64,000 nt of DNA from Agathobaculum sp. Marseille-P7918 (GCF_900625105.1 NZ_UYYD01000002.1:1-64000), one strand, 5' to 3'; numbered from the stretch's first letter, positions 25,062 to 33,657 are shown. Numbers and translations are program-made. The notes: generated by a model from the sequence alone, not told the origin.

Positions 25062-25826
25062 ATGGAAGACAAGCTGATTTTAGGCGGACACGAATTTACC
25101 TCCCGGTTCATCCTCGGCTCGGGCAAATACTCGCTCGACCTGATCAACGCCGCGGTCCACAACGCCGGCGCGCAGATCATCACGCTCGCGCTGCGCCGCG
25201 CCAACGAGGGCGGCACGGCCAACATCCTCGATTACATCCCCAAGGGCGTCACCCTGCTGCCCAACACCTCGGGCGCGCGCAACGCGGACGAAGCGGTGCG
25301 CATCGCGCGCCTGTCGCGCGAGGTCGGCTGCGGCGACTTTGTCAAAATCGAGATCATGCGCGACTCGAAATACCTGCTGCCCGACAATCAGGAAACCATC
25401 CGCGCGACCGAAATCCTCGCGAAAGAGGGCTTTGTCGTCATGCCGTACATGTACCCCGACCTGAACGTGGCGCGTGATCTGGTGAACGCGGGCGCGGCGT
25501 GCGTGATGCCGCTCGGCGCGCCGATCGGCACGAACAAGGGACTCGCGACGCGCGAATTTATTAAAATTCTGATCGACGAGATCGAGCTGCCGGTCATCGT
25601 GGACGCAGGCATCGGCCGTCCGTCGCAGGCGTGCGAGGCGATGGAGATGGGCGCGGCCGCCGTGATGGCGAACACCGCGATCGCGACCGCGGGCGACATC
25701 CCGGCGATGGCGGAAGCGTTCAAAAAGGCCATCGAAGCCGGCCGCACGGCGTATCTGGCGGGTCTCGGCCGCGTGCGCGAGAGCGCGTCCGCGTCCTCGC
25801 CGCTGACGGGGTTCCTGCGGGACTAA
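25062..25826 (+). CDS. thiG: Thiazole synthase ThiG
   Basis: TIM-barrel enzyme of 254 residues that condenses ThiS-thiocarboxylate, dehydroglycine and deoxyxylulose phosphate to the thiazole phosphate. Landmarks: [12 protein letters not shown] at the N-terminus, the KIEIM strand with the catalytic-lysine region, [19 protein letters not shown], and [23 protein letters not shown] for phosphate binding. The ATG at 25062 is preceded by AAAGGAG. Confidence 0.95.
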   Translation: MEDKLILGGHEFTSRFILGSGKYSLDLINAAVHNAGAQIITLALRRANEGGTANILDYIPKGVTLLPNTSGARNADEAVRIARLSREVGCGDFVKIEIMRDSKYLLPDNQETIRATEILAKEGFVVMPYMYPDLNVARDLVNAGAACVMPLGAPIGTNKGLATREFIKILIDEIELPVIVDAGIGRPSQACEAMEMGAAAVMANTAIATAGDIPAMAEAFKKAIEAGRTAYLAGLGRVRESASASSPLTGFLRD

Positions 25827-26171
25827 AGCAGGCAGTTACCCCACCGTTCTGGGGTGGCAGCCGTCCTTGTCGTTGGAGCTGCGCGCAGCTGTGCGGCTTG
25901 CGCCCGTCCCTCGGGCGGTGGAGTTTGCCGCTGCGCGCGGCAGGCGCCGACTCCGGGGTGGCAGCCGCCCTTGCTGTTTCGAAAAGACAACCGGGCGGCA
26001 ACCGGAAGCCAGAACCCTGCTTTGCGCGCGCAGCGCGCCCTGAAAGGAAAGGGGTTGATTCGCAAGAAGGGGAAAACCGCAGGTTGTCCCCTTCTTGTGC
26101 GCCCGACGCGCGCAGCGGCATCGTCCGCACCGACTTGCGGGGAAAGCACAAACTAAGAAAGGATCATTGTC
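25827..26171. repeat. Repeat-rich 345-bp insertion between thiG and thiH
   Basis: No gene is credible here. Two near-identical copies of GGGGTGGCAGCCG(T/C)CCTTG stand at 25851 and 25955. A CCCCA-TGGGG hairpin overlaps the first, an AGCTGCGCGCAGCT palindrome follows, and a strong hairpin at 26063-26097 pairs 15 of 16 bases (CAAGAAGGGGAAAACC and its complement, loop GCA). Base use differs from the thi genes. It looks like a dispersed intergenic repeat or small non-autonomous element inserted in the operon. Confidence 0.6.
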
Positions 26172-27362
26172 ATGTATGAAAGCAAATCGGAGGTCATCTC
26201 CGCCAAATATATCACCGCCGAGACCGACCACATGGCCTATCAGCCCGGCATGGATAACATCGGCTCGGAAATTCAGGACGAGGTTATCGCCCGCATGAAC
26301 GCCTACGACGCGGACCGCTACACCGCCGCTGACGTGCAGCGCGCCTTAAACCGCGATGTACTCCAGCCCGAGGACTTCGCGGCACTCCTCTCCCCCGCCG
26401 CCGCGCCCTTCCTTGAGCAGATGGCGCAGCGCGCCCAGATGGAGACTCGTAAGCACTTTGGCAACTCGGTGCAGATGTTCACGCCGCTCTACATCGCCAA
26501 CTACTGCGAAAACTACTGCATTTACTGCGGCTTTAACTGCCACAACAAGATCCGCCGTGCCAAGCTCGACAGGAACGAGATCGAGCAAGAACTCAAAGCC
26601 ATCGCCGCGACCGGCTTGCAGGAGATCCTGCTGCTGACCGGCGAGAGCCGCACGATGTCGCCCGTCGAATACATCGGCGAGGCGGTCAAACTGGCACGCC
26701 AATACTTCCGCGTCATCGGCATCGAGATCTATCCGCTCAACGTCGAGGAATACGCCTATCTGCACGAATGCGGCGTGGACTATGTGACCGTATTTCAGGA
26801 GACCTACGACGCAGACAAGTACAAAACGCTCCACCTTGGCGGCCACAAGCGCATTTTCCCCTACCGCCTGAACGCGCAGGAGCGCGCCCTGATGGGCGGC
26901 ATGCGCGGCGTGGGCTTTGCAGCGCTTCTCGGCCTGTCCGACTTCCGCAAGGACGCCTTTGCGACCGGTCTGCACGCCTATCTGCTGCAGCGCAAGTACC
27001 CGCACGCGGAGATCGCGTTCTCCTGCCCGCGTCTGCGGCCAATCATCAACAACGACAAAATTAACCCCAAGGACGTGCACGAGCCGCAGCTGTTACAGGT
27101 CGTATGCGCTTACCGCATCTTCATGCCGTTCGCGTCCATCACGATCTCGACGCGCGAGCGCGCAGGCTTCCGCGACAACATCATCGGCATCGCCGCGACC
27201 AAAATCTCCGCAGGCGTGGACGTCGGCATCGGCGGCCACTCGGGCGAGGACAAGGGCGACGAGCAGTTCGAGATCTCGGACGGCCGCTCGGTCGATGAGG
27301 TCTATCAGGCGATCTGCGCGCACGGCTTGCAGCCCGTAATGGCGGATTATCTGTATGTATAA
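26172..27362 (+). CDS. thiH: 2-iminoacetate synthase ThiH
   Basis: Radical SAM enzyme of 396 residues that cleaves tyrosine to dehydroglycine and p-cresol for thiazole synthesis in anaerobes. The 4Fe-4S motif is CENYCIYCGF (Cx3Cx2C). The C-terminal BATS region follows (ISTRERAGFRDNIIGIAATKISAGVDVGIGGH). The start at 26172 has an AAAGGA ribosome site. The gene is separated from thiG by the repeat insertion but is still in operon orientation; its own promoter was not found. Confidence 0.95.
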   Translation: MYESKSEVISAKYITAETDHMAYQPGMDNIGSEIQDEVIARMNAYDADRYTAADVQRALNRDVLQPEDFAALLSPAAAPFLEQMAQRAQMETRKHFGNSVQMFTPLYIANYCENYCIYCGFNCHNKIRRAKLDRNEIEQELKAIAATGLQEILLLTGESRTMSPVEYIGEAVKLARQYFRVIGIEIYPLNVEEYAYLHECGVDYVTVFQETYDADKYKTLHLGGHKRIFPYRLNAQERALMGGMRGVGFAALLGLSDFRKDAFATGLHAYLLQRKYPHAEIAFSCPRLRPIINNDKINPKDVHEPQLLQVVCAYRIFMPFASITISTRERAGFRDNIIGIAATKISAGVDVGIGGHSGEDKGDEQFEISDGRSVDEVYQAICAHGLQPVMADYLYV

Positions 27363-27400
27363 CACCGCTTGGCGTGCTCTCTCCGCGCACACGGCATACA

Positions 27401-27448
27401 CCTATGACAAAGAGCCGGACGCAAAAGCGTCCGGCTCTTTGTCATAGG
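27401..27448. terminator. Perfect 22-bp-arm terminator hairpin
   Basis: A 48-base perfect palindrome with an AAAA loop (arm begins CCTATGACAAAGAGCCGGAC) between thiH and the convergent membrane protein gene. The stop codon of the latter lies in the right arm. Confidence 0.75.
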
Positions 27449-27981
27449 TTCCACAGGGCGGCAAACAGCACACGCAGCAGGGCGCCTGCCGCCGCCAGCA
27501 GCAGACAGGCCGCGAACGGAGCGCGGCAGGCGCGCAGCGAGTACCGCCCCATCGCCTCCCCGCTCTGCCACACCATGGCGCAGGCGGCAAGCAGCGCGGG
27601 CACGCCCAACATGGCGGGCAGCGCCGCCGCGCCGAGCGACAGCAGCACGCCCTCCTGCTGGCCCAGGCCGACCGCCATGGTCAGCGCGAGCACAAAGCCG
27701 CGCGCGGCCACCACGGCGGACAAAAACAGCGGCGCGGGCCGCAGCAGCGCGCACAGCGGCGCGAGCATAATCCACAAAAGCGCGCACAGCGTGCTTTTGA
27801 GTGCCTGTCCGGGCAGCTGCGCCAGAAAGGCCGTCAGCTCGACCGCACTGTCCCCCTCGCCCGCGCGCAGGCCGGTCAGGCCGCCCGCCACCGCGCCGCA
27901 CAAAAACATCGCGCACAAAAACAGGAACACCGGTGTGCGCACCAGATCATCAAAAAAACCGAGAATATGCTGCTTGTTCAT
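27442..27981 (-). CDS. Small integral membrane protein, possibly SpoIIM-like
   Basis: Protein of 179 residues, very hydrophobic, with about five membrane segments (near 18-38, 62-80, 84-108, 112-134 and 155-176). The spacing and a GFVLALTMAVGLGQ segment recall stage II sporulation protein M/DUF95 proteins, but similarity is weak and I do not name it. GGGGGAG precedes the ATG at 27981. It is adjacent to, but not clearly in operon with, the ProC-like gene upstream. Confidence 0.6.
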   Translation of the reverse strand: MNKQHILGFFDDLVRTPVFLFLCAMFLCGAVAGGLTGLRAGEGDSAVELTAFLAQLPGQALKSTLCALLWIMLAPLCALLRPAPLFLSAVVAARGFVLALTMAVGLGQQEGVLLSLGAAALPAMLGVPALLAACAMVWQSGEAMGRYSLRACRAPFAACLLLAAAGALLRVLFAALWNL

Positions 27982-28041
27982 GCGTCTCCCCCTTATGGAA
28001 GGTCATGGTACAGCATATTCCCGGTTTTCGTGTTTTAGAAC

Positions 28042-28533
28042 TCAGTTCCCTTGGTTGATCAGGTCGCACATCGCGTCCACCAGATCGCGGCACGGCTGAT
28101 GCAGGAACAGGCGCGCCTTCTGGCTGATCTCGTATGTAGCGTACAGCTTGCCGTTTTCATCCCGGTGCAGCACGGCGGCAATCAGCTCGGTCGCGGCGGC
28201 AATGCGCTCGGACAGATAAGCCAGATCGACCTTTTCGCTGTCGCACACGGAAACGACCACACGCTTCTGCGAACTGCTGGAGATCATGGCAAGCTGGGTC
28301 GGCATTTCGCGCTTGGAGGCGACCACCAAAACGATCTCGCTTTTGATCATGGCAGAATATTCGTCCTCACAAATGCGCACGTCGTACCCCTCGGCGGCCT
28401 GGCAGGCTGCCTGATTCTTTGCGGAAAGAAACAGGTTGCGCGTGGGGATGACCTCTTTCTCCAAAATGGCACGCACCATCAAGGGCAGATATTCCCCTTC
28501 GCCCAGCACCGACACCAATACGTTCTGCGGCAT
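28042..28533 (-). CDS. ProC/F420-NADP-oxidoreductase-like protein
   Basis: Protein of 163 residues with the order of a ProC-type Rossmann domain: NLFLSAKNQAACQAAEGYDVRICEDEYSAMIKSEIVLVVASKREMPTQL. The N-terminal glycine motif is degenerate (VLGEGEYLPLMV), and the C-terminal dimerisation domain of real ProC is absent. It is therefore probably not a pyrroline-5-carboxylate reductase. The start at 28533 follows GGAG; the longer reading from 28566 is less likely. Confidence 0.6.
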   Translation of the reverse strand: MPQNVLVSVLGEGEYLPLMVRAILEKEVIPTRNLFLSAKNQAACQAAEGYDVRICEDEYSAMIKSEIVLVVASKREMPTQLAMISSSSQKRVVVSVCDSEKVDLAYLSERIAAATELIAAVLHRDENGKLYATYEISQKARLFLHQPCRDLVDAMCDLINQGN

Positions 28534-28645
28534 ATCATCATCTCCTTCACAGAGGGACTTTTGCAAATACAGTAGTCATTATACGGCAGTTTTGCGGCAC
28601 TGCGCAATGTCTTTTACGCTTTCTTGATATTTTTTGGCGTAATGA

Positions 28646-30016
28646 CTAATCTGCACAAATTTTCTCCGCTGCTTTCAGGTAGATTGCACATTCCAAACGC
28701 TTGCGTTCCATCTCACAGCCGAGGTCATACGAATCGTTCATATCGTGATTCATATTGTAGTTCGCCGCCGAGCAGCCGCCCGAGCAGTAGAACTTCGCCC
28801 AGCACTTCTGGCACTTCGGGCGGGTGTAGATGTTCATGCCCGCAAACTTGGTCGCGATCTCCATGTCAAACGACTGGTCGAGCACGCTGCCCTGCTTGAA
28901 TTCCTCCTTGCCGACAAACTGGTGGCAGGGATAGATGTCGCCGTCCGGCGTAACCGCAACGTACTCATAACCCGCGCCGCAGCCGCGCAGGCGCTTGACC
29001 ACGCACGGACCCTGATCCAGATCGACCATGAAGTGGAAGAAGGTGAACGGCTTGCCGGCCTTCTTGCGCTCGAGCATGATCTCGGTCAGGCGGTCGTATT
29101 CCGCCTCGATCTTGGGCAGGTCGGCTTCGGTCAGGTCGTAGCCGCAGCCCGGGTCGGCCGTGACCGGCTCGACCGACAGGCGGTCAAAACCCGCGTCCGC
29201 GATGTGCACCACATCGTCGGCAAAATCCAGATTGTGCGAGGTGAACGTGCCGCGCGCGTAGTAATCCTTCTCCGGGTCGCGCGCATCGACCAGCGCCTTG
29301 AACTTGGGCACAATGACGTCATAGCTGCCCGCGCCCGACACGGTCTTGCGAAACTCGTCGTTGACCTCTGGACGGCCGTCGAGCGACAGCACGACGTTGT
29401 CCATATTCTCGTTGATGTAGGCGCGCTTGTCCTCGTCGAGCAGCAGGCCGTTGGTCGTGATGGTGAAGCGGAACTTCTTGTCGAATTTCTCTTCCAGGCT
29501 GCGCGCATAGTCCACCGTCTGCACGACCGTATCCCACGCCATGAGCGGCTCGCCGCCGAAAAAGTCCACTTCGATGTTGTGGCGCTTGCCCGAGCGCGCG
29601 ATGACAAAGTCGATCGCTTTTTTCGCGACCTCGGGCGGCATGATTTTGCGGCCCTGGCCGAAGTCGCCCGTGGACGCAAAGCAGTATTTGCAGCGCAGGT
29701 TGCAGTCATGCGCGACATGCAGGCACAGCGCCTTGACCGGCGCGCCGACCGGAATGTATTTGCTGACGTCGATATAGTCGTCCTCGGCAAACAGCTGGCC
29801 TGCCTTTTTCAGCTCGTACAGCTCGCCGTATGCCTCGCGCACCTCGTCCGCCGGATACTGCGCAAGCTCGTCCACGATCTGCTGTGGGCAGTTGTCCGCC
29901 ATGTTCTCGTCGATCAGGCCGGATACGGCATAGCTGATGTCGTCCAGCACATGCACGGCGCCCGAATTGACGTCCAGAACAAAATTCAAACCGTTTTTTT
30001 GATAACGATGAATCAT
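28646..30016 (-). CDS. scfB: SCIFF radical SAM maturase
   Basis: Radical SAM/SPASM enzyme of 456 residues that forms thioether crosslinks in the SCIFF peptide. N-terminal RiPP-recognition-like part (FVLDVNSGAVHVLDDISY). The radical SAM motif is CNLRCKYCFASTG, and DFFGGEPLM follows. The SPASM auxiliary cluster region has CGAGYEYVAVTPDGDIYPCHQF and CQKCWAKFYCSGGC. The start at 30016 (MIHRYQKNG) is the family start and has GGAGG upstream. It lies directly behind its substrate gene, as in most Clostridia. Confidence 0.95.
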   Translation of the reverse strand: MIHRYQKNGLNFVLDVNSGAVHVLDDISYAVSGLIDENMADNCPQQIVDELAQYPADEVREAYGELYELKKAGQLFAEDDYIDVSKYIPVGAPVKALCLHVAHDCNLRCKYCFASTGDFGQGRKIMPPEVAKKAIDFVIARSGKRHNIEVDFFGGEPLMAWDTVVQTVDYARSLEEKFDKKFRFTITTNGLLLDEDKRAYINENMDNVVLSLDGRPEVNDEFRKTVSGAGSYDVIVPKFKALVDARDPEKDYYARGTFTSHNLDFADDVVHIADAGFDRLSVEPVTADPGCGYDLTEADLPKIEAEYDRLTEIMLERKKAGKPFTFFHFMVDLDQGPCVVKRLRGCGAGYEYVAVTPDGDIYPCHQFVGKEEFKQGSVLDQSFDMEIATKFAGMNIYTRPKCQKCWAKFYCSGGCSAANYNMNHDMNDSYDLGCEMERKRLECAIYLKAAEKICAD

Positions 30017-30047
30017 TTTTCTATTCTTCCTCCGATACGCAACAAAC

Positions 30048-30074
30048 AAGGCGCGCCGCTTTCCGGCACGCCTT
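30048..30074 (-). terminator. Hairpin between scfA and scfB
   Basis: AAGGCGTGCCG-GAAAG-CGGCGCGCCTT then GTTTGTT on the minus strand. It is an attenuating terminator that would keep maturase mRNA below peptide mRNA. Confidence 0.6.
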
Positions 30075-30100
30075 GCGATTGACTTCTTAAAACCCGCGAC

Positions 30101-30244
30101 TTACTTCGCGTGCTCGCACTTCTGGTTTGCCACGGTGCAAGAGGTCTTGCACGCAGACTGGCAGGAAGTCTGGCACTCGCCGCAGCCGCCGTGTGCCGCG
30201 GTCTGCTTCAGGGTTGCAGAGGTCAGCGTGGATACATGCTTCAT
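30101..30244 (-). CDS. scfA: SCIFF ribosomal peptide precursor (six cysteines in forty-five)
   Basis: A 47-residue peptide: an N-terminal leader MKHVSTLTSATLKQTAA followed by a Cys-rich core with cysteines at positions 21, 24, 28, 32, 36 and 43, spaced as in the SCIFF family. The maturase links cysteines to threonines. The family is nearly universal in Clostridia, and its role is unresolved. AGGAGGGAATTTCC precedes the ATG at 30244. Confidence 0.95.
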   Translation of the reverse strand: MKHVSTLTSATLKQTAAHGGCGECQTSCQSACKTSCTVANQKCEHAK

Positions 30245-30256
30245 GGAAATTCCCTC

Positions 30257-30673
30257 CTACTTTTTGATATGACGATATTTTTTTCGTTTCCGCATATTGG
30301 CGCCGGCAAAACCGCCGAGCGCCGAGGCCGCCAGCGTGCACAGCAGGCTGACCGCCATACGCACAACATTGACCGGCTGGGCAAGCGGGATGACGCTCAC
30401 CAGCAGCAGGACCAGAAAAACCAGGACACCGGCGCCCATCGCCCACAGGAACTTTCCGCCCGGGGCGCGCTTTGCCGAAACGAGCGCCGCCACCGCGCAG
30501 CCGACCGCCAAAAAGATCAGCGCGCACGGGGTGATTGCCTGTTCCGCCAACACCCGGCGATGCACCAGCACGGCGCCCACCAGCATCAGCAGCAAAGTCG
30601 TCAGCAGGCCCGCAACCGCCGCCGGCAGCAACACGCCGACGGGCGAAGGCCCTTCATTGGTTTTTCTCATCAT
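30257..30673 (-). CDS. TIGR04086-family membrane protein
   Basis: Protein of 138 residues with four predicted membrane helices (LLPAAVAGLLTTLLLMLVGAVLV; LIFLAVGCAVAALVSA; FLWAMGAGVLVFLVLLLVSVI; MAVSLLCTLAASALGGF) and a basic tail RKRKKYRHIKK. This family is regularly encoded between yajC and the SCIFF genes. The function is not known. ATGATG at 30673-30668 follows GGAGG; either methionine may be used. Confidence 0.8.
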   Translation of the reverse strand: MMRKTNEGPSPVGVLLPAAVAGLLTTLLLMLVGAVLVHRRVLAEQAITPCALIFLAVGCAVAALVSAKRAPGGKFLWAMGAGVLVFLVLLLVSVIPLAQPVNVVRMAVSLLCTLAASALGGFAGANMRKRKKYRHIKK

Positions 30674-30730
30674 TGCGCTTCCTCCCGCCGAATGATTGTG
30701 GTTTATCCTATTCGGCAAGAAACCGGTTTA

Positions 30731-31063
30731 TTACTTTGCGTTCTTATCCGCTTCCTTGGGCGCCTCGACCGACTCGGTCGCCGGAGCCTCCTTGCCGCGG
30801 ATCGCCCAACGATAGATCTTGAGCTTGGTGCGGTCGTTCGACGTCTCGATGATCAGCACATCATCCTTGATGTTGACGACGCGGCCGATAAATCCGCCGA
30901 TCGTGGAGATCTCATCGCCTACCTCGATCGAATTGCGCATCTCGCGCTCGGCCTTATCGCGCTTGCGCTGCGGACGGATCAGCAGTAAATAAAACAAAAC
31001 GATCAGGACAACCAGCGGTGCGAACTGGGCGAGTGCCGTCAGGTATTGCTGGCCACTTGGCAT
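30731..31063 (-). CDS. yajC: Preprotein translocase subunit YajC
   Basis: Single-span membrane protein of 110 residues associated with SecDF. One membrane helix (FAPLVVLIVLFYLLLIRPQRKR) is followed by the conserved soluble domain (SIEVGDEISTIGGFIGRVVNIKDDVLIIET). It heads the yajC-TIGR04086-scfA-scfB cluster that is conserved in Clostridia. Confidence 0.93.
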   Translation of the reverse strand: MPSGQQYLTALAQFAPLVVLIVLFYLLLIRPQRKRDKAEREMRNSIEVGDEISTIGGFIGRVVNIKDDVLIIETSNDRTKLKIYRWAIRGKEAPATESVEAPKEADKNAK

Positions 31064-31150
31064 TGCTTACACCTCCTCGTGCATTTTGCCATGAATACTA
31101 CCATATTATAAAGGATTTGCGTGCAAATTACAAGCCCTATTTTCTGCGGC

Positions 31151-31179
31151 ATAGGACAGCCGATCCCCCGCATAAAGTA
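31151..31179 (+). promoter_or_regulatory. Mother-cell-type (sigma-E/sigma-K) promoter of sigK
   Basis: The -10 region CATAAAGTA (31171-31179) fits the sigma-K consensus CATANNNTA exactly and resembles the sigma-E CATACANT. An ATA stands 17 bp upstream (31151-31153), the -35 element of sigma-E promoters. No sigma-A -10 box is seen. The start codon is at 31210. Confidence 0.6.
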
Positions 31180-31209
31180 GCGGTATCTGACGAAAGAGAG
31201 GTGCATATT

Positions 31210-31854
31210 ATGCTGTTTCCCGCCCTTTTTGCGCTGGGCGGCGCATTCTTCTTTCTGGTCCTGCGGGTGCAGGGCGCGGACGGCTCGTTTCCCAAGCCGC
31301 TGCCGCCGCAGAAAGAGGCCGAACTGCTGCGGAAAATGCAGCAGGAAGGCGACGAAAACGCCCGCGCGCAGCTGATCGAACACAACCTGCGGCTGGTGGC
31401 GCACATCGTGAAAAAATACTATGCGTCGAGCGCCGAGCAGGATGACCTGATTTCGATCGGCACGATCGGACTGATCAAGGCCGTCAGCACCTTCCGCCCG
31501 GACAAGAGCATCCGGCTGGCCACCTACGCTTCCCGCTGCATCGAAAACGAGCTGCTGATGCACTTCCGGCAAAAGCGCAAGTCCGCGGGCGAACTTTCCT
31601 TATCCGACGCGCTCGAGACCGACGGCGACGGCAACGCGCTGGCCTTGCAGGACATCATCTGCTGCGAGGACGACGGTCTGGCGGCCGTGGAGGAGCACGA
31701 CCGCTACAACGCCATGCACCATGCGCTGGCGACTTCGCTGTCGCCCCGCGAGCGGGAGATCATCCGTCTGCGGTACGGGCTGGGCATCCCCGCGCCGCTG
31801 CCGCAGCGCGAGATCGCAAAGCATTTCGGCATTTCACGCAGCTATGTATCGCGC
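31210..31854 (+). CDS. sigK: sigK 5' part (codons 1-215), interrupted by an intervening element
   Basis: RNA polymerase sigma-K of late mother-cell sporulation. A hydrophobic pro-sequence (MLFPALFALGGAFFFLVLRV) precedes region 2 (IEHNLRLVAHIVKKYYASSAEQDDLISIGTIGLIKAVSTF; LATYASRCIENELLM) and region 4 (LSPREREIIRLRYGL...QREIAKHFGISRSYVSR). Just inside the region 4.2 recognition helix-turn-helix, the reading frame runs into foreign sequence and continues 199 codons antisense to the recombinase to 32454. Removing the 10.3-kb element joins codon 215 to 42188 and gives an intact 232-residue protein. Confidence 0.95.
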
Positions 31855-31859
31855 CGCGC

Positions 31860-33506
31860 TTACGGTAAGCGCCCGCCCGGCAAAAAAACCGCCGCCTGCG
31901 GCGACGTGCCTCGCCCTGCCGTTTTGTCTTCCGCCGCGTCATCCGGCGGCGCACACCGGAACCGGAGGATCACCTCTTTTTCCTCGGTCAGCTCCACGCG
32001 TTCGATCAGGCGCACCAGCAGCTCCCGGTTCGTCCCCGCCGTTTCCACAAACCGCCGCACCCAGTCCTGCGCCCTGTCCCCGCGGCAGCCGGCGCTTTTT
32101 TGCCGCCGCTCCCACGCCTGCCGCTTCTCCTCCAGCTGCGTCCGCTCCCGCTGGATGCGGTCCCAAAGGCGCGTAAAGTCCGCCTCGGGCAGCAATCCGT
32201 TCAGCCGGTCGGCATACAGGCGGTCCAGATGCGCGGTCAGACGGTCGATTTCGCCCTGCACTGCCTGCGCCCTCCCCTGCGCAGCGCGCCGCCGCCCGGT
32301 GTCCTGTTCCTCGGCCTGCGCGATGGGCAGCAGCCTGCCCGGATCGAGCGCCGCCCGGCAAGCCGCACGCACCTCGGCCAGCACCGCGCGCGTGACCGCC
32401 TGCTCCTTGACAGCGTGGCAGGTGCAGACGCCCGCGCGGGTGTCGCGCTGGTAGGTGCGGCAGACAAAGTACAGCACATCGTCGCCCTTGGCGTTTTTGC
32501 GGTTGACGACCGCGAGCGGATGCCCGCATTCGTGGCAGAAAATCAGCCCTTTGAGCAGGAAATCATAGGTGCGGCTGCGGGTGCGCCTGCGGCTGTCAAG
32601 CAGCCGCTGCACGCTGCGGAAGGTTTCCGGATCGACCAGCGGCTCGTGCGTGCCTTGCACCACCACCCAGTCCCTGCGGTCCTGCCGCAGGCATTTTTTC
32701 GACTTGTAGCTGATCTTCACCATGCGGCCCTGCACCATATTGCCGATGTAGGTCTCGTTTTGCAGCATTTCCGAGATGCGCTCGCCGCTCCACCGGCCGC
32801 TGTGCGCGCCGCGCCGGGCGACGGGCAGGTTGGCATAGACGGCCGGGGTCGGCACGCCCGCCTCGCTCAGCGTCATGGCAATGCTGCGGCAGCTCATGCC
32901 ATCGAGCGCCATGGCAAAAATGCGCCGCACCACATCGGCCGCCGCCTCGTCGATGACGATGCGGTTTTTCTCGGTCGGATGCATCTTATAGCCGTACACC
33001 GGCTTGCCGCCGATGAACAGCCCTTTGCGCTGCTGGTCCCGCTTGACCGACTTGATCTTTTTGGAAATGTCCTTGGCATACATGTCGTTCATGATCGCGC
33101 GGAACGGCGTGATGTCGTTGGCCGTGGAGTCCACGCCGGTGTCGATGCCGTCCAGCAGCGACAGATACCGCACCCGGTGCTCCGGGAAGTACCGTTCCAT
33201 ATAGTGGCCGGTCAAGATATAGTCGCGCCCGAGACGGGACAGGTCCTTGGTGAGGACCATGTTGACCTTGCCCGCCTCGATGTCCGCAATCATCCGCCGG
33301 AAGCCCGGGCGGTCGAAATTTGTGCCGCTCCAGCCGTCGTCGATATAGGTGTCGTAGACGCACAGCCCGTGCTGCTGCACAAACGCCCGCAGCAGGGAGT
33401 CCTGATTCTGCACGCTCTGGGACGGCCCTTCGCTTTCATCCTCCTTGGACAGCCGGATATACAGGGCCGCCCGATAGTCCGCAGGGTTGTCAATCTCCAA
33501 GTGCAT
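31860..33506 (-). CDS. Large serine recombinase of the sigK element
   Basis: Site-specific recombinase of 548 residues. The catalytic domain reads YRAALYIRLSKEDESEG (catalytic Ser in RLSKEDE), followed by the conserved arginines of TKDLSRLGRDY. The recombinase domain is GYKMHPTEKNRIVIDEAAADVVRRIF...GMSCRSIAMTLSEAGVPTP. The zinc ribbon is CHECGHPLAV with CRTYQRDTRAGVCTCH, and a coiled-coil C-terminus follows. ATG at 33506 has GGAGGG. It reads toward sigK's 5' part, and its TAA (31860-31862) lies inside the att arm. Expected role: excise the element in the mother cell, as SpoIVCA does. Confidence 0.95.
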   Translation of the reverse strand: MHLEIDNPADYRAALYIRLSKEDESEGPSQSVQNQDSLLRAFVQQHGLCVYDTYIDDGWSGTNFDRPGFRRMIADIEAGKVNMVLTKDLSRLGRDYILTGHYMERYFPEHRVRYLSLLDGIDTGVDSTANDITPFRAIMNDMYAKDISKKIKSVKRDQQRKGLFIGGKPVYGYKMHPTEKNRIVIDEAAADVVRRIFAMALDGMSCRSIAMTLSEAGVPTPAVYANLPVARRGAHSGRWSGERISEMLQNETYIGNMVQGRMVKISYKSKKCLRQDRRDWVVVQGTHEPLVDPETFRSVQRLLDSRRRTRSRTYDFLLKGLIFCHECGHPLAVVNRKNAKGDDVLYFVCRTYQRDTRAGVCTCHAVKEQAVTRAVLAEVRAACRAALDPGRLLPIAQAEEQDTGRRRAAQGRAQAVQGEIDRLTAHLDRLYADRLNGLLPEADFTRLWDRIQRERTQLEEKRQAWERRQKSAGCRGDRAQDWVRRFVETAGTNRELLVRLIERVELTEEKEVILRFRCAPPDDAAEDKTAGRGTSPQAAVFLPGGRLP

Positions 33507-33657
33507 GCACTCCCTCCTGCCCTTGCGCGCCGTCCTCCTGCGTCTCCGCGTCCAGCACGCGGCGCAGATACAGCCGGAATGACTGCTCCACCAGCGCGGA
33601 CAGCGCCGGGCCGTCGGACGCGAACACGCAGTGCACGGCAAGAAGCCGGTTTTGCAT
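33490..33657 (-). CDS. 55-residue protein overlapping the recombinase start
   Basis: Short acidic protein (MQNRLLAVHCVFASDGPALSAL...LYLRRVLDAE...) with a GGGGGAAAG ribosome site. It overlaps the recombinase gene by 17 bp, so the two are translationally coupled. The VEQSFRLYLRRVL segment should be an amphipathic helix. No family is recognised with confidence. The position suits a recombination directionality factor or recombinase partner, but that is a hypothesis. Confidence 0.65.
   Translation of the reverse strand: MQNRLLAVHCVFASDGPALSALVEQSFRLYLRRVLDAETQEDGAQGQEGVHALGD

Noticed and set aside
25823-26149. Overlapping ORFs of 100-140 codons in all frames between thiG and thiH
   Set aside because: All frames are open because of GC-rich repeats; none has a ribosome site or a family.
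31855-32454. The 199-codon extension of the sigK frame as a real fusion protein
   Set aside because: It is antisense to the recombinase and exists only because the frame happens to stay open; the sigK end is found at 42188.
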